Origin: Zopfochytrium polystomum
Taxonomy: Eukaryota > Chytridiomycota > Chytridiomycetes > Chytridiales > Chytridiaceae
NCBI GenBank assembly: GCA_025765615.1
Contig: JAIVFJ010000143.1
Location: 112,128 to 176,127, forward strand
DNA: 64,000 nucleotides
Direction of reading: 5' to 3'
Shown here piece after piece: positions 22,734 to 34,404 of the stretch; the first letter of the stretch is position 1, and each line of letters starts with the position of its first letter. The notes under the pieces were generated by a model, which saw nothing but the letters and a program-made list of their open reading frames with translations, had not been told where the DNA came from and made no database searches. Both the position numbers and the translations under genes were made by a program.

Positions 22734-23416
22734 GTGATGTAGTCGATGTGGACGGGTTGGGAGTCGAGGATAGTGGCAGAATGTTTTGTGTTCTTCTCCG
22801 CAATCCTCAAGAATCAAGAAGTGAAGTACAACAACACAGTTTTTCCCTTGTTCCCGGGATTGGTAATTGCACAATGTGTGTTCCCTCCGTGAAAGCGGCT
22901 GGATCGGATTGTGAGTTTAATTTTTTGGACAGAGCGCCTTCAAAGAGGACCATCAGAACCACCGAAAGTCAGAGAAGGAATGTCCAAGTGGAAAAGCTGG
23001 TTGAAACGCAAAGTTTAACCTGGCTTCAAAATGTGCTCATGCTCTCTTTGACATGCAAAAGCTCAATCATCAACCAAATTCGACAACCATAAAATAAAAA
23101 AACGAGGGAAAAAAAACACCCCAACAATCCTCTTTACCTGGGAGTTCAAGGAGATTCGATCCTGAAAATGAAAGTGGGACCAAAAGCAGTATTCTTCCAA
23201 GAGTTGTTTATTTTTTTGCTGTGATTGGAAATTTTTTTTTTTTTTTTCACATTCACCATCCCACCTTGAGAGTGGTCTTGCCCTTTACAGCACCATCCAG
23301 GGCTTTTTTCACCTTCTTCACCTATTTGATTCTCTTCAATCAAACAAGCTGTGAGAAAAATGGAAAAGAGAGAACGAATTTGTGAGACTGATACATCTTC
23401 AGGTTTCATTTCCACT
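22734..23416. other. AT-rich spacer, no recognised gene
   Basis: The plus-strand open frame 22748-23092 (114 codons) has no recognisable domain. The rest is A/T-rich DNA 3' of the kinase relic. Confidence 0.5.
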
Positions 23417-24143
23417 CTAGTGGATGATTTTGATTGTGACAATGCTGGTTTTGGAGCCGCACCAATGGCGAATTGAGGAAAAACGAGGTCGGTCAGAAAA
23501 TTCAAGGCTCCAGCAGCGCTTGAACAAGCTGGCAAGTGCAGCGCCAGCTGCTGTCTCCACCTGGAACACCTCCAACTGAAGCCTTTGCAAGAGATCATCA
23601 CGCTGCTCTGGGACACGCAGCGCATCGATGAATCCTTGCAGGTTGATCTCCGTGTCCTCCCAAGGAATGCCGAATGCTCTGGCCCAACTTAGCACCTCTG
23701 TCATAAGAACTGCAAATGAGTGCACATTGTTTGCAGGGGAGACCTGCGTATTTGGAAAAAAAGGTCAAAGCTCCGTTTGGATGCAAGGCAGTTACAACAA
23801 CAAACTGCGAGAAAAAAAGTACCTTTGGACGAACACTCATCAGTTCTGGAGCCCAACACAATATTGATCCAGCAGCTGTAGACGATGTGCTGCGAGTCAT
23901 TGTCTCGGTTTTGATCTTGCTCAGGCCAAAGTCAGTGATCTTTGAGACAATTGACCCATCTTGAAATGTCTTTGTGAGAAGGACGTTGAGGCTCTTCAGG
24001 GCATTGTGTATAATCTTGAGTGTGTCATGGAGATACGACATGCCAGCAGAGACTTGGATTAGGAATGTGAGACACTGCTTGAGAGGCATGTCCTTGTTGT
24101 CTGGGTTCAGGTAGTAGTCATGCAGGGAACCAAGCGAGGCAAA
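23417..24143 (-). pseudogene. Protein kinase C-lobe fragment with altered HRD motif
   Basis: Two exons, 23823-24143 and 23417-23743 (donor GTAC, acceptor CGCAG), encode the C-lobe of a tyrosine-kinase-like family kinase: LTFLIQVSAGMSYLHD, ITDFGLSK (DFG kept), WAPEL (APE-type), VHSFAVLMTEVLSW and a terminal RCWSLEFSDRPRF. The catalytic-loop HRDLKxxN reads HNALKSLN, so the catalytic Asp is Ala. No glycine loop or VAIK lysine is found upstream within reach; the exon begins at an acceptor (CCGTCCAG) whose 5' partner is missing. It is best read as a truncated copy from a larger receptor-like family and is not active as a kinase. Confidence 0.65.
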
Positions 24144-24868
24144 CTGGACGGTTGACAAACAAAGAAGAAAAAACATTAACACAATACCACACAATGTAGC
24201 TCTAAGCAAGCTTTTCTAGCTCCACGCCACCTCAAAGTCTGTTTGGTGGCCCTGTAGACCCCAACGCTGTGGAAACCTGGCGCGTAGCTTCCTTACCCCA
24301 GGCGGAAGAAAAGTTGCGCCATACCACGCAATCACCAACATCCTGAACTTTTTTTATTTTTTGTTTTATCTCCTTTGAGCCCCCAAAAATTTCAAGCAAC
24401 CCGCGGTAACGGACTTGAACCGTCCCCAAAGTTTCTTCGTGATGGCATTTATTGGAGAGGATTATATAGGAAGGTGGGGGACTCATGCGTCAAGAGACTA
24501 CTCCGCCCCATCGATTTTGGAGCTTTTCCGATCGCGCTTATGCCTTCAAGCTGAAGCGTGTGAAAGAAATTTTGTTGAATGCTTGCCGTCCATCGACTGT
24601 CGACCCGCTCTACTCGTTTGCACTTAAAGTATGTGTATTTTTTTTTGAATGGACGGGGACTCTGAACGGTCCTTTAATGGGTCCGCTTTCGATGTGGACG
24701 AGAAGCAAGATGGAAAAAAAAGGGGTAAAGGAACTACACCCACCAAAAGGAACAAAAAAAAAAAAGAAACAGCCCAAAAAAGAGATTGAAACGAGCATCC
24801 CCGAGTGGGAATGTTGCGTGCCTGCCTACCCCACCTTCCACTTTCTCCCTCCCTCTTCCTCCCCCCTT
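24144..24868. other. Spacer with a B-box-like motif
   Basis: Mixed-composition DNA between the kinase relic and the next gene. A good antisense B-box-like sequence (minus strand GGTTCAAGTCC, near 24411) has no matching A box or acceptor stem. No gene is seen. Confidence 0.5.
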
Positions 24869-25328
24869 TCACTTTTCCAAGCTGACTGTGGGGCTGGTCG
24901 GCAGCCTCTCGCCGTTGGACGACTGCATCATCTGCTGCTGCTGGAGGCCTACGATTTCCTGCTGTCTCTTGGACATGACGAGGAACTCGCGGCGTGAGCG
25001 GATTCCTTGGAAGAGGGAGAGGGCGAGGCGGGCCTTGACCATGTAGACCATGCGCTTTGTTTGGAAAAAGTACGAGCCGACGGACGGCACGTAGTTCATG
25101 ATGACGAGGCCAATGTCCATTAGTATGTTGAGGATCACGTTGAAGGACTAGAGGAGGGTGTTTTTTTTTTTTGTTTTTTTACGGTGCGCATGTTTTTTGG
25201 TTTTTTTTCATTGGGAGTGTGTGAGAACGGAAAACGAAACGCACAACACTTGGGCGAGGCGAACAAGTCAAGAAGTGCATCGACCATCACACACACAAAT
25301 CACAGTAACACTCAACACTCACTCAACG

Positions 25329-25365
<37 letters not shown>

Positions 25366-26009
25366 CACACTCGCACACTCGCTCACCCACTCACCAAGTG
25401 TGTGATATCGGCAAACACGACGCGGTCGACCGGGTCCTCAATGTCCTTCCTCCTCCTAAACCGCCGCTTCACGTTGCCCTCCGCGTCGACGACGTACTCG
25501 ATCACTTGGGCATGCAGCTCCCACAGCAGGAGCACGTCGACCGCAATCTCGTGGCCGACCTCGACAATGTACAGCGGGGGCAGGACGTCGTGGAGGACCC
25601 ACTCCGGTAGAACCTTGTTCGTTGCGAGATGGTAGAGAACCATGTCGAGAGCGTTGAAGAGAGTCTGGGAAGCGACGATGGCGTAGTCGGCGGGGACGCG
25701 GAACTTGACGCCGTCGGGGTCAGCGTCAAAGAGGCGGAGGCGGTATAGGTAGAGGAGGAGGATGGATCCGACCATGCAGATGTAGATGAGCGAGTCGACG
25801 ACCATGACGGGGATGTTTTGCTCGGCGTTGATGGCGCCGTTGCGGAGGAGGAGCGAGACGATCGGTGTCGTCGAAGCGACGAAGAGCGTCGCGTTGAGGA
25901 GGTTGAGGCGCCACAGCCGCAGCACCGAGCACTCGATGGCGAGCGCGACCATGGCGCCCAGGACAAAGTTGTCCCAGTTGAAGGTGAATGCGTCGGTCGA
26001 TGCCGGCAT
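24869..26009 (-). CDS. Polytopic membrane protein of unknown family
   Basis: Two exons, 25395-26009 and 24869-25147 (donor GTGAGT, acceptor CTCTAG, phase 0), give 297 residues starting MPASTDAF. About six membrane segments can be drawn: LGAMVALAIECSVLRLW, ATLFVASTTPIVSLLL, VVDSLIYICMVGSILLLYLY, YAIVASQTLFNALDMVLYHL, PLYIVEVGHEIAVDVLLLW and ILNILMDIGLVIMNYV. A charged linker (RRFRRRKDIEDPVDRVV) lies before the last one. A basic, Gln-rich cytoplasmic tail follows. I do not recognise the family. The intron contains a (CA)n tract at 25331-25363. The gene is intact. Confidence 0.7.
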
Positions 26010-26133
26010 ATTGTCGATTTTTCGGTTGGGCTGGAGGGGTGGGTGTGGGGGGTTTACGTACGACGGAGATCGAGGGAGACAGAGCGTGTGTGTGCGTGCG
26101 AGTGTGGGGTAAAGAGGGGGTGTGGTTGTGCTC

Positions 26134-26167
<34 letters not shown>

Positions 26168-26429
26168 AGCCGCGGATCTGGTGCGGGGAAAGGGCCAAGT
26201 AGACGGGCGACTGGCGATTCTGACGCACGCAACGCACGCACCCACGCACGCCCGTCCCGCCCCCCCGGCGCCGAGCGCTACCGGCCTGCCGCCCGATCGG
26301 TGATTGCTGCTGCTGCTGCTGCCGGTGGGGCGAGGCAGGTGCGGGTGGGGGGTGGTGCTGGATCGATGGCTGGCTGGATGGTGGGCGAGGTGGAGTGTGA
26401 AGGCGGACGAAATCAATGCTGGCTTGTCT

Positions 26430-26473
<44 letters not shown>

Positions 26474-27176
26474 GAACTCCCGCTTTCCCTTTCTGCTTTT
26501 CTACAATTTTTTGTCTTTCTTTGCTTTTTGTCCGAGGTCGCCACATGATAGAAAATCTTACATACATGAAAAAAAGAAGCACGGAGTGGCTGCGTGGCTG
26601 CTTCCGCACGGGAAAAATCGTGCGATCCCACAACTCCTTCTCTTTCTCTTTTGTTTTTTTTTTCTTCTTTTTTTTCTCCCTTACATAAAATTTTTGCACA
26701 AACGCATCCGCCACCACGAACCACGAGGCACGGTTTTGCCCCATCTTCTACTTCTTTCTTTGGTCAGCGGGACACGTCTGTCGGCTCCGGGCATCCAGCG
26801 ATTGTCCAGTGTGGATGGATGGACGCAAGACGAGGGGGGGGCGGAAAAGGAGAGGAGAGCACACGATCTGCAAACGGCACGGCAAACGAATCGCTTCGAT
26901 TCCAAACTAAAAACGAACTACTTTTATGTATTCTAAGTGAAGTAGCTCTCCATCTCCCCGACCATAAACGGGGAGAGGGTGTGGGGGGGAGGGGGGGGAA
27001 ACGGCACCTAGTTTTGTTTGGAGAAACATAGGTGTAGGAAAAGCGAGAAGAGCAAAAGGGAAAAAAAGGGGGGAACAGATCCCGGAAGGAAGGGAAGGGT
27101 AGAGGAGAGGGTTAAAAAAAAGAGGAAAAGCGGGGGGGCTCAAGAGAGCAGGGCGAAAGCGCGGCTCGCACTACGC
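26010..27176. other. Spacer rich in simple repeats
   Basis: Contains a run of TTGC tetranucleotides (about 26133-26168), a (CT)n tract (26432-26468) and T-rich stretches. Open frames on both strands here are low complexity. No gene is seen. Confidence 0.6.
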
Positions 27177-27797
27177 TCAGAGAGCGGCGGCGACGACGGC
27201 CGCAACTCCTGCGGCGGCGACGGCGGCGACGTTTGCGACGGCGGTAGGCATGGCGGGGCTCTTGCTCGACGTGGTGGCGGCAGCGGGCGAGGACGACGCC
27301 GCGGACGACGACGCGGCCTTGGAGGAGGCGGCGGGCGCCGAGGTGGAGGCCGCGGCCGACGTCGTGGCTGGGGCCGAGGTGGTGGCTGCGGGGGCGGACG
27401 TCGACGAAGTCGCGGCGCCGCCGTTGTCGGTGGACGAGGACGAGGCGCCGCCGCCGGCTGCAGCGTTGACGGTGACGGTGGCGGTCATGCCGGCCGCGCA
27501 GTGGCCGGGGACGGTGCAGATGAAGTAGTAAGAGCCCGGGGTGGTGAAGGTGTACGAGTTGGCGCCGTTGCGAGTGTCCATCTGGCCGGTCAGGTCCGAC
27601 AACACGTTGCAGGTGCCGGGGCTGGCGGCGACGGCGGTGTGGCCCGGAATGTTGAAGGTGAAGGTGTCGCCGACGTTGACGCTGGCGGGTACGTTCGCGA
27701 AGGTCAGGTCCGAGTTTGTGATGGTGAAGGAGGCGGCCAGCACGGAGGGGGCGGCGACGAGGACGGCGGCGAAGAGGGCGACGACGGAGAGTTGCAT
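27177..27797 (-). CDS. Secreted cupredoxin, probably GPI-anchored
   Basis: A single exon of 206 residues. The signal peptide is MQLSVVALFAAVLVAAPSVL. The domain at about 22-112 is a plastocyanin/phytocyanin-like cupredoxin. The candidate type-1 copper ligands are His in IPGHTAV, Cys and His in ICTVPGHC, and Met in CAAGM. A Ser/Thr/Ala-rich linker (about 113-180) and a hydrophobic C-terminus ending AAVVAAAL with no charged tail suggest a GPI signal, so the protein likely sits on the wall or plasma membrane. Fungal relatives are small extracellular blue-copper proteins; their electron-transfer partners are usually unknown. Upstream frames add an N-terminal extension, but the start at 27797 places the signal peptide correctly. 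Confidence 0.85.
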   Translation of the reverse strand: MQLSVVALFAAVLVAAPSVLAASFTITNSDLTFANVPASVNVGDTFTFNIPGHTAVAASPGTCNVLSDLTGQMDTRNGANSYTFTTPGSYYFICTVPGHCAAGMTATVTVNAAAGGGASSSSTDNGGAATSSTSAPAATTSAPATTSAAASTSAPAASSKAASSSAASSSPAAATTSSKSPAMPTAVANVAAVAAAGVAAVVAAAL

Positions 27798-28683
27798 GGC
27801 TGTTATTGTTGGTGTTGTTGGGGAAATGGGGGGTGTGTTTTGTGAGTGAACAGGACAGGTGGCAATGGGTGTGGGGCGGTATTTATTTGTTTTGTTGTAT
27901 GGGAGCAAATTTGGTTTGGTTTCCTTTTCCAAATTTCTTATTGTTCCTTTTTCAATTGGAGAGAAAGAGAGAGCAATCGAGGCAGAGAGACAGAGAAAAC
28001 TTCAAACAAAGTCCAAATTGGGGTGTGATGAGAAAGAAACAAAGCCATTTCCCCATTTCCCCCGAAAGGGAAAGGAAAAAAAGAAAGGCAAAAAACTACC
28101 CCACAGCGTACAGCGTGGAGTGTGAAATACAACAAAGTGTGATTTGAAATGGTGAAAATGGGCAACGTCACACAGAAAGGAGAGGAAAAATCAACGTTTC
28201 CTTTTTTGCTTCCACGACGGAAAATCAAATCAAGCAATGACCGTTTTTTTATTGTCGCCCAACTGTTTCAAAAAATTCCGTGCCAATTGTTTTGTTTTCG
28301 TTTTTTTCAGGTGGAAAAAAAACACCGGAAATTTAAGGTTCAAGAGCAAAGTGGGTGCAGCTGGATGGTGTGGGGAGTTTGTTACATTTTAATATTTTTT
28401 TCTGCTCTTGAAAACTTTCGTATTTCTTTTGTCAATTTCGCCCCAAAAATAGAGAACGCGTGCACGCGTGCTGTGTGCGATGCCCAAATAAGGCGCAGTC
28501 TGCGGGCCTCGGCACATCCTGCCCGTGAATCCCGCGCACGGTGCAAATTTTTTTTTTCTTTCCTTGCTTAATCCCCCGACCCCAGGCAGTCCAGCAGTGG
28601 AGCGGAACGGGAGGAATTATTAATCACAAATAAAGCTTAAAGCGACACAGGGTATCTGCGGGAGAGGGAAAGAAAGAGAGAGA

Positions 28684-28722
<39 letters not shown>

Positions 28723-29735
28723 TGTGTGTGTGTGTGTGTGTGTGTGTTGGGAGAAAGAGACAGGGAGGGTGGGAGAGACCGGAACTGTACGCCAAAAAAA
28801 TACCACTCAAATTTTCTGTGGATAAACACGCACAGATGCGGCTTGTTTCGTTCTCCTTCGCTTCTTCTTTAAAGCCCTTTGTATTCCTGATTGTCCACAT
28901 CGAGCGTACTCCCCCGCGTTCCATGATTTTTACATTTTTCCCGGCTTTTCTTACTTGGGAGTGGACATTTGCATTTGCGGATCATTGCACGCACCCCAAC
29001 TGGAACCCCAATGGCGATTACGAGATCAGGCTGATCGGTTGGGTTGCTTGCAGTAAAATACAACATTTTCATATTTTGGAACAACAACCGATCATATTGT
29101 TCTTCTGAGAGTGTCCCATAGGCGGATTAGGGCTCAACACGGCATTTTTTTGCAGTTCTGTTTCGCCTCAGCTCGTGCGACGCGCCGTGAGTCCGTTTTC
29201 GCCACAGCGCGAGAAGGCAAAGAGGCGACGATACTTTGCGCATGATGACCGTTGAGCTCGCCCATCTTGTTAGGTGCCCGTGACGGTTGCTTGCCTCGTG
29301 GGTGTGGAGCGAGGATATTTTTTTTCGTGCGAGATGGCCCCCCGGCGCGGCGGTGGCTGGCAGTGCCGGCTCAGTGCCGACAATTCACTGGGGTGCTGCA
29401 GCGGGGTTTGCGTGTGAGCGATAAAGGCGGAGTCGTTGCTGTGCGGTTCCGGGTTTCGGGTGCCAAAAACGAATCGAGGAACGGTGACAAACGGGGGGTT
29501 GCCGACGGGGTGCTTTCTTCCTGCTGGCAACACGGACGGGCCGGGCCCGGGCCAGCCCGCTTTGAAAGGGGCGGGGGGGAGTATCCATCTGCCCAACCTT
29601 CCGGGAGTCACCGTGCTTCGTTGAATATGATACTTCACCCTCTTCGCGCCGTCCCCTTGGCAGCCTGCCAGCCTTGTCACGAAAATAGCTATTCCAGCCA
29701 AGACAGAAAAGTTCGACTCACCCAACGAGCAAGAG
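27798..29735. other. Long spacer with simple repeats
   Basis: About 1.9 kb. An AT-like leader lies just upstream of the cupredoxin gene (ATAAATA on the minus strand near 27883). A compound (GA)n/(GT)n repeat lies at 28671-28746. GC-mixed DNA at 29240-29700 may hold 5' exons of the following gene, but none can be fixed. Confidence 0.5.
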
Positions 29736-29841
29736 ATGTGCTTGGGGGCCTGCCTCACGGAGTCGCAGATGTGGGCGTTTCGCCGCACGGGCTGGATCTG
29801 TGAGTAGTGGTGGTGGTGCCAATGCAGTACAGATAGAGATA

Positions 29842-29872
<31 letters not shown>

Positions 29873-31786
29873 CTTGCAAGAGAGCGGGAGCGATGAAGAG
29901 ATCAGAGTTGGAGATGGAGATTGACTAGAGACTCCCTCGTTGCGAAAAAAAGGGCCGGACGCCGACCAGCTAACGAATCGTCCCTCTTTTCCTCTCCTCA
30001 CTCCTCCCGCAGTTACCTGGATCGTCAACCTGTACACCCTCGTCGCCGCCTTCTTCTGGCTCAACCTGCTGTGGGATGAGCTAAACACCGCGCCAGACGG
30101 CGATGGCGGGGACGACGAAGTGGCCGCCGACCGCCGGCTCCACCGCATCGCCGCCCTCGTGCTCTTTGTGCTGGTCGTCATCGGGCAGTTTGGCGACCGC
30201 ATCTTTGTCGTGGGGCTGGCCCGCACCTACGTCAAGAAGCGGAAGGCGCGGGCCGACGCCGCCGTCGCCGCCGCTGCCGCTCGCCTGCAGAACCAGCAGC
30301 AGCAGCAGCAGCAGCCCCCCGCCGCCCCTGCCGCCGCTACTGCGTCTCGTCCCCCGAAGCGCACCTGGTTTTCGGGCGGCGTCGCCGCCTCGTCGTCGTC
30401 CTCCTCTACCCCCGCGGCGGCCACGGCGGATGAGACTCGCCCACTGCTCGCCCCGCACCCCGCCACCACCGGATTTCCTTCCAAGCTCCGGCTCCCGCGA
30501 CGTCCGTCCGCCGGAGGCCGGCGCCGCCGGCAGCAGCGCGTGCCGTCCCGCCCCCCACCGCGATGGACGTGGCTCGCGACCTTGCTGACGCTCCTGGGCG
30601 GTGCTCCCGGTGCGTACTTGTGGTTCGAGTTTAGCGATCGCAAGGGCGGTCCGAGGAGAGGCTTTGTTAGGAAGAACAGGTTAGTTGGACCTGCTGCTTG
30701 CACCCACACCCGTTTCCATCTGATATCTGACGGTTTCGAAATGGCACTTTAAATCATCACCGCAAATGCTTTGACAATCAAACCGTGGTACTTCTCATTT
30801 GATATTACAACACGGACAGATTTGTGGTGACCTTTACGACTGCGATTTTCCGCTTCGTTTTTATTGCCGCCCTCGTCCTGTCCATTCCTTCCCTTTCACA
30901 AACCGACTGCGCCCAAAATCCCGACTGTGCCCAGGACCTCTTCAAGCTCGTCTTCGCAGTCATTTCGATCGTGTTTTCGTCCATCTCTGCGACCGGCGAC
31001 GTCATTGCGCTTCTGCTTGCTGCGCTCGGAATCCGCATCGGACTTCAGAAGCGGACAGGAGACGAGGAGGACGGCGACGAGGACGGCGCCGAGGGGTTCT
31101 ACTACGTGGCGCCGGGTGCGGGCGCTGCGGGTGCCGGAGCGGGCAATAGCAGCGATGCGTCGGCGTCAGCTACTGAAGGCGAGGGAACGTCTGTAGGGGC
31201 GTCGGCAGGACGGCGCCGCTGGCGGCTGTTCCGCCGTCGCTACGACGGAGACGCGGCGGCGGCGGCGGCGGCAGCGGCGGCCGAGGCCGGCACCGCTGCG
31301 CCGGGCGGGAGTTTCAGCAGCGGGAGCAGCAGCAGAAGCAGCAGCGACGACGACAGCGACGAGGACGACGACGACGACGGTGGCGTGAGCAGTGGGGCGG
31401 AGACTGCGAGTTTTGTCGCCGTGACGACCGCGACGACGGTGACGGAGAGCGGCGAGACGACTGCAGTCGCCTCGAGCGCGGCGTCGACCGCCGAGGCCGT
31501 GACGACTGCGACGACCACGACGACCACGACAACGACCACGACGACAAGTACGAGCGAAACCGGAGCTACCAGAGTGACCGAGCAGGAGACTGCCGAGACC
31601 GTCGAGGCCGTGGAGGAGAAGGTGGAGGCTGAGGCGGTCACGGCTGCTCCTCCTGCTTCGTCTGCTGCGTCAGCGGTCCTCGTCTCGCAGCCGGAAATTC
31701 TGGCGCCAACCACCTCGACAGCTGCTTCCACCACTACTACGACGACCACCGTCAAGGTGCAGATGAAAAAGACCGGTGCGGCCTAG
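29736..31786 (+). CDS. Polytopic membrane protein with Thr/acidic tail, unknown family
   Basis: Exons 29736-29799, 30013-30679 and 30820-31786 join in phase (TGWIFTWIVNLY, and NRFVVTF across the second junction) to about 565 residues. The start is the first in-frame ATG; upstream exons remain possible because the frame stays open further 5'. Membrane segments: WIFTWIVNLYTLVAAFFWL, AALVLFVLVVIGQFGDRIFV, WLATLLTLLGGAPGAYLWF, AIFRFVFIAALVLSI, and LVFAVISIVFSSI with IALLLAALGI. The second loop is Gln/Pro/Ser-rich and basic. The C-terminal 230 residues are Ala/Ser/Thr-rich with an Asp/Glu block and a Thr run. I cannot name the family. It may be a receptor or transporter-like protein. Confidence 0.6.
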
Positions 31787-33680
31787 GATAATATTTTTTG
31801 CTGCTTCCATGACCTCGCCTCCATTTTTTTTTTTTTCCCCCTCGTTGTTGTTGTTGCTACAGCGTTGCCATTACAACTCGTCCGTTTTGGGGCCGATTGC
31901 TTTTGAAGGGAGAGGGATCCACCGTATGCTGGTGGCGTGTTTTGGAGGATGTTGACTGTTTGAGGATGGTACAGTTTAGCACAACCCCTCACCTTCTGTC
32001 TCATGTCTTGTTGTACACCCATTGCCCAAACCCTCGAGTCTCATTCCACCCCCCCAATACCAGGGAGACGTCCCGATTGGCGAAAGGGCTAAACTTTTCT
32101 TGTTTCTTTTTTTTTTTTTTTTTTTTCTCGTTTGTTACGTCAGAGCGCGTTTTTGGCTCTTGAAAAAGAGCTCTGCTCAGAGTTGTGTGGATTGTTTCAC
32201 ATTAGTCTTTTTTCACTTGCGCGCGGTCTGTTAGGGTGGGAGTACGCCGCTACTCTTATTGTTTTTTTTTTTTTTTTTTTAGTTTGCGTTGCAGATTTCT
32301 GTTTCTAACCCTTGGTGCATTACCCATTTGTTTGTCCTGTCGCCGCACTCCTTCTGTCCCCCGCCGGTGAGAAGAGCGAATATCAGGGTGGGAAACGGTG
32401 GGCAGTTCTCGCTGCTTTTGCGTCTAGTAGAGTGGCGAAAGGCCTTTTTATAATTGGGTATCCTTTTCCGTACCCCCCTCTCCACCATCAAACCGAGCCG
32501 GTGGGGCAGCGGCGCATGGGGGCGAGAAGGGTGCGTGGGTGAGTGGTGACAGGCGGGCCGGCGGAGTTGCTCACGTTGAACACAGTAGACTATTTCCCCC
32601 ACCCGTCCACGCAACGACGGGAGTTTTTGCGCACAGTTGCGATTACAGCAAGGGAGGTCGCATGGTCATCAGTTGCACAACCAACACAGCGACAATGCCC
32701 TCATCGACACGTTCCGCAGAGAAACCCCGCCCGCTCCCCCAGCGGTCTTGTTCGGACGCGCGGGGCGCTGCAGCTCGGGTAAGGAGACAGGCCCCCCTCC
32801 CCCCCCCGCACAACCCTGCTGTCCTCTCAAACGCAAAGATCCCACCGCATGATTTGTTGCTCATAACAGTTGGTCGTCCCTTGCACGTCAAGGCCGAACC
32901 ATTTCGACGTCGCGGGATTCCACCCCGCTCCGCCATCCGAAGCTTCCATCGTGGCCGTTCTGAGTCGTCGCTCAAGAACGGCTTCCAGGCTGCTCCCAAG
33001 GTCGTGGGGACACGACATCAATCAAGCCATTTGCCCGAAACGGAAAAAATTAAAATACGCCGTCCCCCAACTCAAATCTGCTCACCAGACTAACGACAAT
33101 CGAATGAGCACTCATATTTGGTTTTTCGGACGCGGAGCTTATTTCGCCTTGTACCTGGAATTTTTGAGCGGTCCAGTTGCCAATGTCCCGCAGTAAGAAA
33201 CTCTGCACGGTAGCTTTGATTGAAGGGGAGAAAAAAGGTTGCGGGCTATCGAGAAATGGGTTTGCAGAATTTTCCCGCACCCCCTGTCTTCGCGCTTCGT
33301 TTTTTTTCTTTCTCGCACGTGTGTTGGTTTGCAGTAAAAATGCTCCCGATCTGACCGCCTCCCCCCCTGTTTTTCGCTTTGGATCGGGAATTTTCGTGTG
33401 GATGTGACGGTGTTTTTTTTCCCCCTTTTCTAGTGCGATGTGGACAAACACGGTGGCGGTGAAAAAAAAGAAAGAAAGAAAAGGTGGGGGGGGAGGTGGA
33501 AACTATTAAGGGACGAGTATTGTCGCATCGATTGATTGCGCGCGCACGCGCCGCCGGCACACCGCTCAGCGGGGTCCGATCGAAGCACCTCCACACAAAC
33601 GCAACCAACAAACAAAATCAAGCGGGGGAAAAAAAAGAGAGAAACAAACAATCAAACAAAAAATTATTAAGGCAAAAATC
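31787..33680. other. Long spacer, no gene seen
   Basis: T runs at 32109-32126 and 32262-32280 and GC-mixed DNA at 32500-33100. The open frame 32539-33093 shows no domain and no coding-like bias. The last 200 bases are presumably the heliorhodopsin promoter and leader. Confidence 0.5.
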
Positions 33681-34280
33681 ATGTCTGCGTTTCTAAAAGC
33701 CTTCAAGCGCGTGGACCCAACGACGACAACAACAACAACGGAGGCGATGAACGACGACGACGAGGAAGCTCGCGGCGGCGTGGAGCCCGAGCGGGCGCGG
33801 CTCGAGCGCTCGCTGTACTGGTGGAACGTCGGGATGGGGAGTCTCCACTTTGTGCAAGCCGTCATCGCGCTGGCGCTGGGTGCGACTTACTTTTTTCCTT
33901 TTTTTTTTTTTTTTTTTTTTTTTTTCTTTCTGGGAAGCGTCCTTTCCTCCCACTCACAAAGCCTTAACGACTCAAATAAAAAAATAAATAAAAAAACAAA
34001 CACAAACACACACACATTCTCACACACCCACCCTCACAAACATAAACGCACACAAAAGCGCTCAGCGTCGACCGGCTGAAAAACTTCAAACTGCCGCTGA
34101 CGACCGTCTTCACCGACTGGGCGACGGGCTACCCCGTGCAGGTGCTCGTGCAGCGCGGCCTGCTGCCGCTGCCGGCGGTCGCGACGCTCTTTTCGTTCCT
34201 GTCGGCCGCCGCGCACTGGCTCGTCGTCGCGCTTTTCGACGTCTACGTGAAAGACTTGCGCAGAGGGATCAACAGGTTCT

Positions 34281-34314
<34 letters not shown>

Positions 34315-34373
34315 CTTTTTCCTCATTTAGGGTTTGTTCCTGGGGGGCTTATTTTTTTAAACGCAACGGTGGG

Positions 34374-34404
<31 letters not shown>

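Noticed and set aside
24400..24430. Possible tRNA gene from a perfect B-box-like sequence
   Set aside because: No A box, anticodon arm or pairing acceptor stem could be built around it.
32860..33030. Possible tRNA or small RNA near a GGATTCCACCCCG motif
   Set aside because: No cloverleaf could be folded on either strand.
32539..33093. Plus-strand open frame of 184 codons
   Set aside because: No domain, no start context, no coding-like periodicity against neighbours; frames on other strands are equally long.
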